This document shows positions 6,942 to 15,622 of a DNA stretch of 41,662 bases, in pieces. Position 1 is the stretch's first letter. Every line of letters starts with the position of its first letter. The translations under genes and the position numbers were made by a program. The stretch lies in NCBI GenBank assembly GCA_034506335.1, contig JAPDPR010000033.1, forward strand, positions 1 to 41,662. The letters are read 5' to 3'. Under the pieces are notes generated by a model. It had not been told where the DNA came from, did no database searches, and saw only the letters and a list, made by a program, of their open reading frames with translations. The DNA is from a candidate division KSB1 bacterium (GTDB lineage Bacteria > Zhuqueibacterota > Zhuqueibacteria > JANLFK01 > Oleimicrobiaceae).

Positions 6942-9770
6942 ATGAAGAAGCTTGTCGTTTTCGTGGTCGCTCTGGCTTCTGTGCTGGGCATTGGGTCTCA
7001 GTTGTTTGCACAGGCCAGAGGAGAGACCGGCGCGGTGGGCATGTATCTGACCAACGCGGGTCAGATTCGACTTTATGCCCCCAGCAACTCGGGTACCCGC
7101 CACGTAGGCCGCATCAGTATGTCGGCTGGTCTCTCGAAGGACGCGGTCTACGACTACATTCAGGACGCGAACAAAGTCATCAACGCGTATAAGCTGGCGA
7201 CGCCCACCAAGGCCGACGTCGAGCTCTACACGGTGGCTGATAACAGCTACTCCAACCTTCCGCCCAATGTGCATGTGCGGGTGCACCTGTATGGGTGGAA
7301 TAATGACAAGTTTTTCTTGGCGCGATTTGCTGTGGTCAACATGGCCGCCGAAGCCATGAAGCTCTACCTTGCCGCAACGGTAGTGCCGATGATTTCCGCG
7401 GGCTATGACGGCACGTGCGAGTGGAATGCCACCCACCAGATCGCTTACAACTACCGCGGTACGGAATTGCCCCACCTGGGTGTTGCACTGGTTTCTGGGG
7501 ATCCTTACTCCTATAAGATTCTCGACTGGCACGACTATTCGCCGGATCCCAATTCGGACCAGGCGCACGATTCCACACGATTCAAGATGCTGAGCGAGAC
7601 CGGCTTTGATGGCCCTCTGACGTTCGGCACGGACGGAGCCATCTACAACGTGAACGCCGGTGCTTATACCATTGCCCCTGGCGACTCAGCGGTGCTGACC
7701 TACGCGGTAGTCTACGGCGACGGATTAGCAGATCTCCTTGCCAACGTGCAGGCCGCGAGGGCACGTTATCGTGCCGCATTTCCGCCGTCGAAGGTCCGGG
7801 TTACGTTCTTAGCGAACACGGCGACGGTGCCGGACACGTTGGGGGCGAGTTCGACGGTGCAGGTGCGAGGGAGTGGGGGACCGTTGACGTGGAGTGGGGC
7901 GTCGCCGGTGTTTTTGCAGAATGTGGGTGGGGATTATTGGAAGGGGACTGCGGAGTTTACGCCTGGGGAGCGGGTGGAGTTTAAGTTTTACACGAATGCG
8001 CACGACACGGTGTATGCGGGGGCGGAGTGGGAGCACCAGGGATGGGAGGGGGATGTGGCGACGGGGAACCGGGTGTTGGTGGTGGGCAATGCGGACACGA
8101 CGTTGCCGTTGCAGTTTGTGAATGGGTGGTTGTGGGGAGCGGAGCAGTATGCGCGGCCGTGGGTGGATGAGCCGAACAGTTTTGTGGTGTGGGTGCGGGT
8201 GAATGTGCAGGGGTGGGAGGATTTCAATCCTGGGGCGCAGGTGATAGGGTTGCGGGGTTCGAACACTGTGGATTGGGGACAGACGGGGGAGCTGTCGTGG
8301 GGACGGACGTACCCGTTGGTGCGGGAGAGTGACCATGTGAACATGGGGTCGCGGCAGTACAGTGGGGGGTATTTTTACAGTGGGGCGGTGCATGTGCCGG
8401 ATCAGTATGCGGGCAAGGGGTTAGAGTTTAAGGTGGTGGTGCATCGAGCGGGGGCGGCGTTGGATGAGGATTGGGGCAATTTGGTGTACAATCCGAGTTT
8501 GCAGAATCATGTGGATGTGAGTGGGGTAGACACGACGGTGCACTGGTTTTGGTTTGACAACAAGCGGCCTCGAGCGGTGGAGCATCGGGATCAGGTGGTG
8601 GTGACGTGGGTTGCGGATTTGGGGCAGGCGATAGCGAATTTTGGTTTTGCGCATGGGGACACGTTGTTGGTGCGGTCGGGGTATTTTGGGACGGCGGCGG
8701 GGGTACGGACCAAGCAGATGCGGCGGATAGGGTTTACGTCGCGGTACACGGCCACGGACACGGTGGTGACGACCATTGGGGGGAAGTTGGACTACCAGTA
8801 CTACAAGGTGAAGCACGGGGTGGAGTATCGGGAGATATACTATAACTTTTACTATGCGGGTGAGACGGTGGGGGAGGCGGAGCGGCGGGTGCAGGATCCG
8901 GTTGGTGGGGGGGCGATTACGATAGAGGATGTGGTGGCGAGCAAGTCGGACATCCACCGGATGCCGTTGTTCCGGAACACGGCGGTGGTGGCGCGGCCGG
9001 TGACGGTGACGTTTACGTGTGATGCGCGTCCTGCGGTGTACCAGGTGAGGGCGGGGAGCACGTTGCGTGACATTCAGGGGACGTTGCATGTGACGTCGCC
9101 GGATCAGGTGGTGGCGTGGGGGGTGGCGATGAACGGGCCGGCCACGGGAGGATGGGGCACCTGGGGAGCGGGGTTGATGGCGGATCCTGCGCATCGGATG
9201 TACGATGATGGGACGCATGGTGACCTGGTGGCGGGGGACACGGTGTACACGTTGGTGTGTTTTTATTCGCCGGATTCGAATGATGTGGTGGGTCAGGAGT
9301 TCAAGTTTGGGGTAGGCGGAGGAGACAATGAGGGTGGTTATGGGAATAACCACATTGAGAACATCGATGACAGTGTGCCTGCGTCCATGATTGCGTCGCA
9401 GTTTGGGAGCATCGATCCGGTGTTTTACAGTGCGTGGGATTATGACAATCAGCGGCCGCGGACGGGGGTGGAGGTGGTGAGCCGGGAGGTGCCGAGGGAG
9501 TATCGGTTAGGGAACTATCCGAATCCGTTTAATCCGGAGACGGAGGTACGGTACCAGGTGGTGCGTGGTGGTCGTGTGCGGGTGGAGGTGTACAATCTGT
9601 TGGGGGTGCGGGTAGCGACATTGGTGGATGAGGAGCAGGTGCCAGGGGTGTACCGTGTGAGGTGGGATGGTCGGGATGAGGTGGGGCGTCAGGTGGTGAG
9701 TGGGGTGTATGTGTGTCGGATGGAGGCGGGCCAGGTGGTGAGGACGGCCAAGATGGTGTTGGTGCGGTAA
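6942..9770 (+). CDS. Secreted T9SS-cargo protein with tandem starch-binding-like modules; chimeric in composition
   Basis: The 942-residue product starts at ATG 6942 (GGAGG at 6932-6936) with signal peptide MKKLVVFVVALASVLGIGSQ. Residues about 25-285 form an N-domain ending LADLLANVQAARARYRAAFP, similar to the end of the N-domain in the 2910-5705 protein. At least three beta-sandwich modules follow with features of CBM20/CBM48/SusE-F-like starch-binding domains (GDYWKGTAEF, RVEFKFYTN, LEFKVVVHRAG, QEFKFGVGGGDNEGG). The T9SS sorting domain is the last 95 residues or so (GNYPNPFNPETEVRY ... WDGRDEVG ... SGVYVCRM). Codon and base use change sharply near 7800, at the join between N-domain and modules, which implies the two parts have different histories. 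A surface glucan-binding role is inferred from the modules and the following GH13 gene; no catalytic motif is visible. Confidence 0.8.
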   Translation: MKKLVVFVVALASVLGIGSQLFAQARGETGAVGMYLTNAGQIRLYAPSNSGTRHVGRISMSAGLSKDAVYDYIQDANKVINAYKLATPTKADVELYTVADNSYSNLPPNVHVRVHLYGWNNDKFFLARFAVVNMAAEAMKLYLAATVVPMISAGYDGTCEWNATHQIAYNYRGTELPHLGVALVSGDPYSYKILDWHDYSPDPNSDQAHDSTRFKMLSETGFDGPLTFGTDGAIYNVNAGAYTIAPGDSAVLTYAVVYGDGLADLLANVQAARARYRAAFPPSKVRVTFLANTATVPDTLGASSTVQVRGSGGPLTWSGASPVFLQNVGGDYWKGTAEFTPGERVEFKFYTNAHDTVYAGAEWEHQGWEGDVATGNRVLVVGNADTTLPLQFVNGWLWGAEQYARPWVDEPNSFVVWVRVNVQGWEDFNPGAQVIGLRGSNTVDWGQTGELSWGRTYPLVRESDHVNMGSRQYSGGYFYSGAVHVPDQYAGKGLEFKVVVHRAGAALDEDWGNLVYNPSLQNHVDVSGVDTTVHWFWFDNKRPRAVEHRDQVVVTWVADLGQAIANFGFAHGDTLLVRSGYFGTAAGVRTKQMRRIGFTSRYTATDTVVTTIGGKLDYQYYKVKHGVEYREIYYNFYYAGETVGEAERRVQDPVGGGAITIEDVVASKSDIHRMPLFRNTAVVARPVTVTFTCDARPAVYQVRAGSTLRDIQGTLHVTSPDQVVAWGVAMNGPATGGWGTWGAGLMADPAHRMYDDGTHGDLVAGDTVYTLVCFYSPDSNDVVGQEFKFGVGGGDNEGGYGNNHIENIDDSVPASMIASQFGSIDPVFYSAWDYDNQRPRTGVEVVSREVPREYRLGNYPNPFNPETEVRYQVVRGGRVRVEVYNLLGVRVATLVDEEQVPGVYRVRWDGRDEVGRQVVSGVYVCRMEAGQVVRTAKMVLVR

Positions 9771-9836
9771 GGGGCCGCTGCTCAGCACAGAAGTAGAGGT
9801 ACCTGAGGGGAGAAAGCCTCGCTGCTTTCTCCCCTC
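9665..9836 (+). repeat. Right copy of the 172-bp direct repeat
   Basis: This copy matches 1-172 with one mismatch (A9792 versus G128). It includes the final 34 codons and stop of the 6942-9770 gene and the terminator hairpin. Similarity stops at 9836: 9837 onward (TTCGCAATGG) has nothing in common with 173 onward. The right boundary therefore coincides with the hairpin base. Confidence 0.95.
9805..9836 (+). terminator. Hairpin terminator between surface-protein gene and GH13 gene
   Basis: Arms 9805-9817 and 9824-9836 form a perfect 13-bp stem with loop CTCGCT, 34 bases after the stop at 9770. It is the second copy of the hairpin at 141-172. No T-run follows. It leaves almost no room for a ribosome site in front of ATG 9843, which is one reason to prefer a later start for the next gene. 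Confidence 0.65.
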
Positions 9837-9881
9837 TTCGCAATGGCACCATGCGCGGTGAGGATTTCACCGGAAGCGGGC

Positions 9882-12800
9882 GTGAAAAGGGCAAAGAGAT
9901 CCATAGGCTTTTTGTTCGCTTTGGCGTTCTACGCCCAGCAAGTGGAGGCTCAGGGCATTGTCAACGTTACGTTCCGCCACTACCCCACTTCGGCGAGGGT
10001 GGTGCGGGCCTTTGTGCCTGGAACGTTCAACAATTGGGGCCCCAATAGCAATGGTCGCATCTACCCCAATGCGCCTTCCCAAATGGAATACGTGGACTCC
10101 TTGGGTTTCTACGTGAAGAGAATCGCCCTGACCGTAGGAACCACGCAGCAGTACAAGTTCCACGAGCACTATGATCCATCGGGCGCACAGTGGCAATGGT
10201 TCACCGATCCTCTCAATCGACGCATCAACTATGCCGACAACAACAACTCCGTTCTTCCCGTGCAGCCGGCCATGGTGTTTGAGCTGTGGCCGCCCGAGGG
10301 TGCGGTCTTGAGTGGTCAGGCGCCCACCATTGTTGCGGCCATATGCGTGAGCGAAGGGGACTCCCTTCTTGCTGACCAATCTACGGTGACCGTCGACGGG
10401 CGCGTGTGGAGCGACTTTACGGGGAAAATGGTTGAGGGACTCTCTCTGCTGCGCTGTTCCCTGCCTTCGCTTGGGAGCGGGGTGCATACGGTGTTAGTGA
10501 CTGTGCGAACCAGGGATGGCAGTGTAGCATGTGATTCTACTTCGTTTACTTATATAGCTGGTGCGGTGTACTTCGAGACGCCATCCACAGACAGCTGTTG
10601 GGCCGCAGCCCGTACCATACGCTGGCGCACTGCCCCGGGAGTCGCGGCGCGGTCGGTCACGCTCTATCAGATCGGCAGCCACCCCCTGGTGTTTCAACCC
10701 TCTGCCTCCGGCGAATACCAATGGACGGTGAACCTCCGCTCTGGGGAGAACCAGTTTGTCGCTTCTGTCACAGACACGGCAGGCTTGACCGCGAACTCGG
10801 ATACCCTGCGTCTTCGCTACCCATTGCCGCAGGTGCCGCAGCCAGAGATAGTATTCGCCCAGGTGGGGCGCAAGGTGCGCGTGGCAGGCAGGGGCAACGA
10901 CCCCCAGGGGGCGCCCGTGAGTTATCTGTGGTCCTGCCAGGACACCAATCCCGCGACATTGGCGGGCGTGGAGGGGCGCACCGATTCGACGTTCGATCTG
11001 GACATTCCGCCGATCCCTGGCGATTATTCCCTGAAACTGACCGCAACTGACCCAGATGGACATGCCAACTCCACAGTCAACTTTTTCACTGTGCTCAACG
11101 ACTCGCAAGTGGTGATCCCAGCGCTGTCGACTGTTCCCAGCTGGGTGACACACGGACGGGTCTACTGCATGTTCGTGCGCTCATTTACACCACAGGGGAC
11201 CTTGCGCGCCGCGGCAGACAATTTGGACCATGTGCGACGCATGGGTTTCAATGTCATCTGGGTGCTGCCGGTCATGGATGTAGAAGGTACCCTTGACCAA
11301 GGGACCAACATCGGGTACAACATCGTCGATTTCTACCGCATTGAGCCGGTGTACGGCACTGAGGACGATTTTCGATACTTTGTACGGAGAGCCCATGAGT
11401 TAGGGATACGGGTGATTCTGGACGTCACCCCCAACCACACCAGCAGGTCACACCCATTTGCATTGGACGTGCGCACCAAGAAGCGATTCAGCAGGTACTA
11501 CGATTTCTACCAACACACCATCATCCCCCACGATGACAACGGTCTTGGGCAGAGTGTGTCCGCCGATGGGATCGTGTACTACTCCGGCTTCTCGGATGCC
11601 TTGCTCAACTGGAACTGGGCCGACGAGGAGGCGAGGCGGTACATGCTGGAAGTGTACACCTACTGGCTGCGCACGTACGACATCGATGGCTTTCGCCTTG
11701 ATGTCTATTGGGGGCCACATCGTCGCTACGGGCGTAGTGCATTCGACGAGCCCTTGCGGCGGGCTCTCCGGGCTGCCAAGGCCGATATCATGATCCTCGG
11801 CGAGACGAACGGCACGGGCAGCGGCTCCGAGGTGCAATATGCCGACCTGGGCGGCGGGATGGACGTGGGTTACGATTGGATCCTCAGCGGTGCCGTCGAC
11901 CGTTTCCCGGCCATTGCCACGCTTGACGCTCGTCTGTACAACGGCGGATACCGCCCAGGTCCCAACTCGCTTTTCTTGCGTTTTCTCGAAAATCAGGACG
12001 AAGACCGGGTTGCCTACCGTTACAACAGCATCGAAAAGACGGTCCCCGTTGCGACAGCCATTTTCTTGGCGACTGGGCTGCCGCTGCTTTACCAGGGGCA
12101 GGAAGTGGGCATGGGCTATGGGATGTCCGGCAGTCGAGACTATAGGGTGCGCTCCACAGTGAACTGGCAGAATCCCGCGGGCCAGGTGCTGGCCCGGCAC
12201 TACCAAAAGCTGGCGCACATCCGGGCCCAATTCCCCGCGTTCAGTCGCCAGTTTGAAGACACCAACGGCGACTACCGCATCGATGGCGCAGACCGCTCTG
12301 TGCAAGTGCGGTTGTCTACGACTGCCCCGGAGGTTTACGCCTTTGGCCGCCCCTGGAAGGACCAAAATGGCGTGGTAATCATGAACTTTTCCGGGACGCC
12401 GATCTCGTGTGCGGTGGCGGTACAGCCTGCCTCATGGGCTGAGTTTAGCCAGGACTTTAGCCTTTCGGCTTCGTACTTCCTGAACGATCTCTACTACGGC
12501 GGGTCGGCGTTGATGCCGGGCGCTCTGCTGGATACTCTGCAGGTGAGTCTGTCGCCCTACGGGGTGGCGGTGTTCACCATTAGCACTTTTGAGCAGCCAC
12601 TCCAGCTTCCGGAGCTCACAGTCGCAGTGCCGCGGCTTACCCTGGAACAGGACTTGCGCAGGGCGGAGCTCGCCCAGAACTATCCGAACCCCTTCAACGG
12701 CGCTACCGTGTTGCATTACAGGTTGCCTGTGGACGGCACGGTGCGGGTGGACGTGCTCGACGTGTGCGGCAGAAAGGTGAAAACGCTGGTGGACTGCCTC

Positions 12801-12935
12801 CAGCAAGCAGGTGAGCAGGAAGTGTGCTGGGATGGCGCCGACGAGGGTGGCGCGCAGGCTCCCAGCGGCATCTACTTTGTGCGCCTGATAGCGGCTGGAG
12901 AGGTTCACGTGCGGAAGGTACTACGGGTGCGATGA
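9882..12935 (+). CDS. Secreted GH13 alpha-amylase-family glycoside hydrolase with CBM48-like and T9SS sorting domains
   Basis: The enzyme (1017 residues from GTG 9882) is predicted to cleave or transfer alpha-1,4/1,6-glucosidic bonds of starch-like glucans at the cell surface. Order: signal peptide (RAKRSIGFLFALAFYA); CBM48-like domain (VPGTFNNWGPNSNGR); Ig/PKD-like linkers; GH13 barrel; C-terminal beta-domain; T9SS sorting domain from about residue 934 (NYPNPFNGATVLHY ... SGIYFVRL). GH13 regions are clear: DVTPNH (514-519), GFRLDVYWG with nucleophile D607, ILGET with acid/base E641, and FLENQDE with D706. In region IV the usual His is Gln705. An in-frame ATG at 9843 is possible but sits 6 bases after a hairpin with no ribosome site; GTG 9882 has GGAAG at 9872-9876 and starts the signal peptide. 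The stop overlaps the next gene by 4 bases. Confidence 0.9.
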   Translation: MKRAKRSIGFLFALAFYAQQVEAQGIVNVTFRHYPTSARVVRAFVPGTFNNWGPNSNGRIYPNAPSQMEYVDSLGFYVKRIALTVGTTQQYKFHEHYDPSGAQWQWFTDPLNRRINYADNNNSVLPVQPAMVFELWPPEGAVLSGQAPTIVAAICVSEGDSLLADQSTVTVDGRVWSDFTGKMVEGLSLLRCSLPSLGSGVHTVLVTVRTRDGSVACDSTSFTYIAGAVYFETPSTDSCWAAARTIRWRTAPGVAARSVTLYQIGSHPLVFQPSASGEYQWTVNLRSGENQFVASVTDTAGLTANSDTLRLRYPLPQVPQPEIVFAQVGRKVRVAGRGNDPQGAPVSYLWSCQDTNPATLAGVEGRTDSTFDLDIPPIPGDYSLKLTATDPDGHANSTVNFFTVLNDSQVVIPALSTVPSWVTHGRVYCMFVRSFTPQGTLRAAADNLDHVRRMGFNVIWVLPVMDVEGTLDQGTNIGYNIVDFYRIEPVYGTEDDFRYFVRRAHELGIRVILDVTPNHTSRSHPFALDVRTKKRFSRYYDFYQHTIIPHDDNGLGQSVSADGIVYYSGFSDALLNWNWADEEARRYMLEVYTYWLRTYDIDGFRLDVYWGPHRRYGRSAFDEPLRRALRAAKADIMILGETNGTGSGSEVQYADLGGGMDVGYDWILSGAVDRFPAIATLDARLYNGGYRPGPNSLFLRFLENQDEDRVAYRYNSIEKTVPVATAIFLATGLPLLYQGQEVGMGYGMSGSRDYRVRSTVNWQNPAGQVLARHYQKLAHIRAQFPAFSRQFEDTNGDYRIDGADRSVQVRLSTTAPEVYAFGRPWKDQNGVVIMNFSGTPISCAVAVQPASWAEFSQDFSLSASYFLNDLYYGGSALMPGALLDTLQVSLSPYGVAVFTISTFEQPLQLPELTVAVPRLTLEQDLRRAELAQNYPNPFNGATVLHYRLPVDGTVRVDVLDVCGRKVKTLVDCLQQAGEQEVCWDGADEGGAQAPSGIYFVRLIAAGEVHVRKVLRVR

Positions 12936-15571
12936 GCTCGTGGCGAACAAGCCCCATCGGCAGAGAAACAGTGGGCAAACTCTTGCCTCTGGTCGGCTGT
13001 CTCCTCATCTTCGGCCTACGTGCCGCACCCGCTCAGGTGAAAGGGAGGGTGGAGCGCATCACCTTTTTCAGCTCGGCCCTTGGCATCTACAAGAACATGA
13101 ACGTCTACCTTCCTCCGGGTTATGGCGCCGAACATGAGTACTACCCGGTTGTGTACCTGTTTCGGGGTCACGAGCGGGAGTGGGTGAATCGCGAGGAGGA
13201 CAGCAGCCGGAGAGGCAGAAACATCCAGGATGTGGCAGACCAGCTTTACGCCGAGGGAAGGATCGGCAAGATGATATTGGTCATGCCTGGCCTCGCATCC
13301 GACGACAACACTGTGCCAGGCTTGGGGGTCAACTTCGTGCAAGTCAGCTCCGCTGGCGGCAAAGCTGGCATCGGCACGGGCCGTTTCGAAGACTTTCTCG
13401 TGCAGGACGTGATACCCTACATCGACGGCCACTATCGGACAATTCCTAGCCGAACGCAACGCGGCGTGGACGGCTTCTCGCTTGGCGGCTACACTGCGAT
13501 GATGCTAATCACCAGGCATCCGGAGCTCTTCTGCTCGGCGGGATCCTACGATGGGACGCTGATGTGGCTCGACCTTGACGATCCGCGCACACCGGGCACC
13601 CTGGATGACCAGACCTGGCTGGGCTCATCGCTGTTTGACCCTGCCTTCGGTAGGCCGCGGAACGTACAGGTCATGTTGAGTTACAACCCCTGCAACCTCG
13701 TGCGCGATGCCTCTGAGCAACGGCTTGTGCTGTTGGCTACCTGCCAGTTTCTCATTCACAGTGCCGGCAGCGAACAGGCGGGCAATCTTCGACGTGCCCA
13801 GCATATGGTCGAGGTGCTTCGCTCACGGGGGCTGGAGAACCAGTTCGAGGAGATACGTCTCAGCCCCAATGCCGAACACAACTGGTACTTTGCCGATGAG
13901 CATATGCGCGTCACGCTTCCGCTCCATTGGCAAAAGTTCCAAAACCCGGCGACGAACATCCCCCTGCGCTTGGTGCTCCCTGCACCCGGCGATCGCGTAC
14001 ACGGGCAGACTGTGGTCATGTGGTCTCCTGGTCGACCTCTGCACGGGGGCTTGACGTTGGTGTCCTTTAGCCGCGACAACGGCACCCATTGGCAATCCCT
14101 CTTGGCCATGTCCTCGGCAGACACGTCGTTTCTGTGGAATACGGCCGAGGTCCCAGATGGCACGCGCTACCGGTTACGCGTGATGGTCGTGGCCGATTCT
14201 CTCGTCGGACTGGCAGAGACCCCTGGGAAGTTCACCGTGGATAACCCTGGCAATGGCGCGCCGGATCTGGTGGTATGGGGTCCGGCCGAAGGAGAGGTGA
14301 TCTCCGGGACCAAGCTCATTGCCTGGAGCGCGGAGGACGCTGACGGCGACCTGCTCCTTGTGAGCGGTGCATACTCATCTGACGATGGACGCCACTGGTA
14401 CCCTCTGTTCGAACGACGAAGTGGGAACGAGGCGTTTCAATGGCAAACCACTGCCTACGAGAACAGTACACGGTACCGCCTTTTGGTGAGCTGCTTTGAT
14501 GGCACAGTCACGGTTACGGATACATCGAGCCTTTTTGCGGTAGAGAATGAACGCACTGAGCTAAGTCCGGGCGCAGTGAGGCACGTGGCAGGCAATGGTT
14601 CCGGGAGTGTTGCGGTGCACGTTGTTTCCCACGAAGACGTCAGGGACGCTTTGTACCGCGTGACCTTCCAAGAGCGTCCGACACGCTACGACGTGTGGAG
14701 GGTGGGCGATGGCGTTCAGCTGGTAGGCGGAGCTACCCAGGTGGACGGCACATGCGAAGGTCCATTGTTTGACGGTTTGCGGCTGGTGGTCAGCGATCTG
14801 CCAGCCCCCGAGGTGAATGAGGACAGCACCGGTTGGGTCGTGGGCGCGTCGACCTTGCGGTATCGTGTTTACCTGCCCGTTGTGGACCTGGGTACCGAGG
14901 TGCTCTCCGGCGTTCCGTGGCCAGCTGACTATGAGATCGCCGTCTGCGATGAACTCGTGGCCCTTTCCAGCGATCTATGGGGAGCCGAGCCGCTACCGAC
15001 TATGTTTTGGGTGCGCGAAGTTATCACCGATAGTCCGGTGGAGTTCATTTACAATGACCCTGATGCCGATGCCACGATTTCCGCGGGCGACGAGCTTTTC
15101 CTGATTGCCCGCGAGGCCGAGGGCAGACCCCAATTGACCTGGGCGATCACTTTCGCGGGCTTGCCCCGGGACGAGCCCCCGAGGCCTGGAGATGTTTTTG
15201 TGCTGAAAACCAAAAAGCCCTTCACATCCCGTGATGTCTTCGAATTCAATCCATTCTGGAACGGGACGGCAGTGGAGGACAATGGTGTTCAGGTGGCCGA
15301 GTTCGCCGTCTCCGCGTACCCAAATCCATTCAATGACTCGGTGGTGATCCTTTGTGCAGGATACGTCGGGGGTCCACTCAGGGCGGGCGTCTTTGACCTC
15401 CGGGGCAGAAAGGTCAGGCAAATAGACATCGAGGGGAGCGCCCAGAGGGGTCACGCCATCACCTGGGACGGCACAGATAGCCGCGGCTACCGTGTGCCCA
15501 GCGGCGTTTATCTCATCCGTGTTCGTGCGGGCCCAAGCGTATCAACCACCAAGGTAGTGCTGGCGCGGTAG
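12932..15571 (+). CDS. Secreted alpha/beta-hydrolase (esterase D/Fes-like) with Ig-like repeats and T9SS sorting domain
   Basis: The 879-residue product has a signal peptide (KLLPLVGCLLIFGL), then a putative-esterase domain (about residues 35-340). This opens with KNMNVYLPPGYG and YYPVVYLFRGHE, has the nucleophile elbow GFSLGG with Ser183, and a likely catalytic His316 (NAEHNW). Two similar Ig-like repeats follow, each with a SxDxGxxW pattern and YRLxV ending. An uncharacterised beta-region and a C-terminal sorting domain (SAYPNPFNDSVV ... WDGTD ... SGVYLIRV) complete it. The family hydrolyses acyl or feruloyl esters, and some members are mycolyl or carbohydrate esterases. ATG 12932 overlaps the GH13 stop (ATGA), so the two are translationally coupled. 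Acting on acylated polysaccharide together with the amylase is a reasonable inference, but the substrate is unknown. Confidence 0.8.
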   Translation: MSSWRTSPIGRETVGKLLPLVGCLLIFGLRAAPAQVKGRVERITFFSSALGIYKNMNVYLPPGYGAEHEYYPVVYLFRGHEREWVNREEDSSRRGRNIQDVADQLYAEGRIGKMILVMPGLASDDNTVPGLGVNFVQVSSAGGKAGIGTGRFEDFLVQDVIPYIDGHYRTIPSRTQRGVDGFSLGGYTAMMLITRHPELFCSAGSYDGTLMWLDLDDPRTPGTLDDQTWLGSSLFDPAFGRPRNVQVMLSYNPCNLVRDASEQRLVLLATCQFLIHSAGSEQAGNLRRAQHMVEVLRSRGLENQFEEIRLSPNAEHNWYFADEHMRVTLPLHWQKFQNPATNIPLRLVLPAPGDRVHGQTVVMWSPGRPLHGGLTLVSFSRDNGTHWQSLLAMSSADTSFLWNTAEVPDGTRYRLRVMVVADSLVGLAETPGKFTVDNPGNGAPDLVVWGPAEGEVISGTKLIAWSAEDADGDLLLVSGAYSSDDGRHWYPLFERRSGNEAFQWQTTAYENSTRYRLLVSCFDGTVTVTDTSSLFAVENERTELSPGAVRHVAGNGSGSVAVHVVSHEDVRDALYRVTFQERPTRYDVWRVGDGVQLVGGATQVDGTCEGPLFDGLRLVVSDLPAPEVNEDSTGWVVGASTLRYRVYLPVVDLGTEVLSGVPWPADYEIAVCDELVALSSDLWGAEPLPTMFWVREVITDSPVEFIYNDPDADATISAGDELFLIAREAEGRPQLTWAITFAGLPRDEPPRPGDVFVLKTKKPFTSRDVFEFNPFWNGTAVEDNGVQVAEFAVSAYPNPFNDSVVILCAGYVGGPLRAGVFDLRGRKVRQIDIEGSAQRGHAITWDGTDSRGYRVPSGVYLIRVRAGPSVSTTKVVLAR

Positions 15572-15622
15572 AATGTTTTGCACCGGACCGGAACGGAAAG
15601 GAGAAGCAACGGAGGAGACACG

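Noticed and set aside
8421..9353. Long minus-strand open frame (310 codons) opposite the surface-protein gene
   Set aside because: Its product is an artificial His/Arg/Pro-rich string caused by the G- and T-rich coding strand in this segment. The plus-strand reading has clear domains.
9665..9836. Diversity-generating retroelement variable/template pair as explanation of the repeat
   Set aside because: The copies differ at one non-coding base only, with no adenine-directed variation, and no reverse transcriptase gene is visible.
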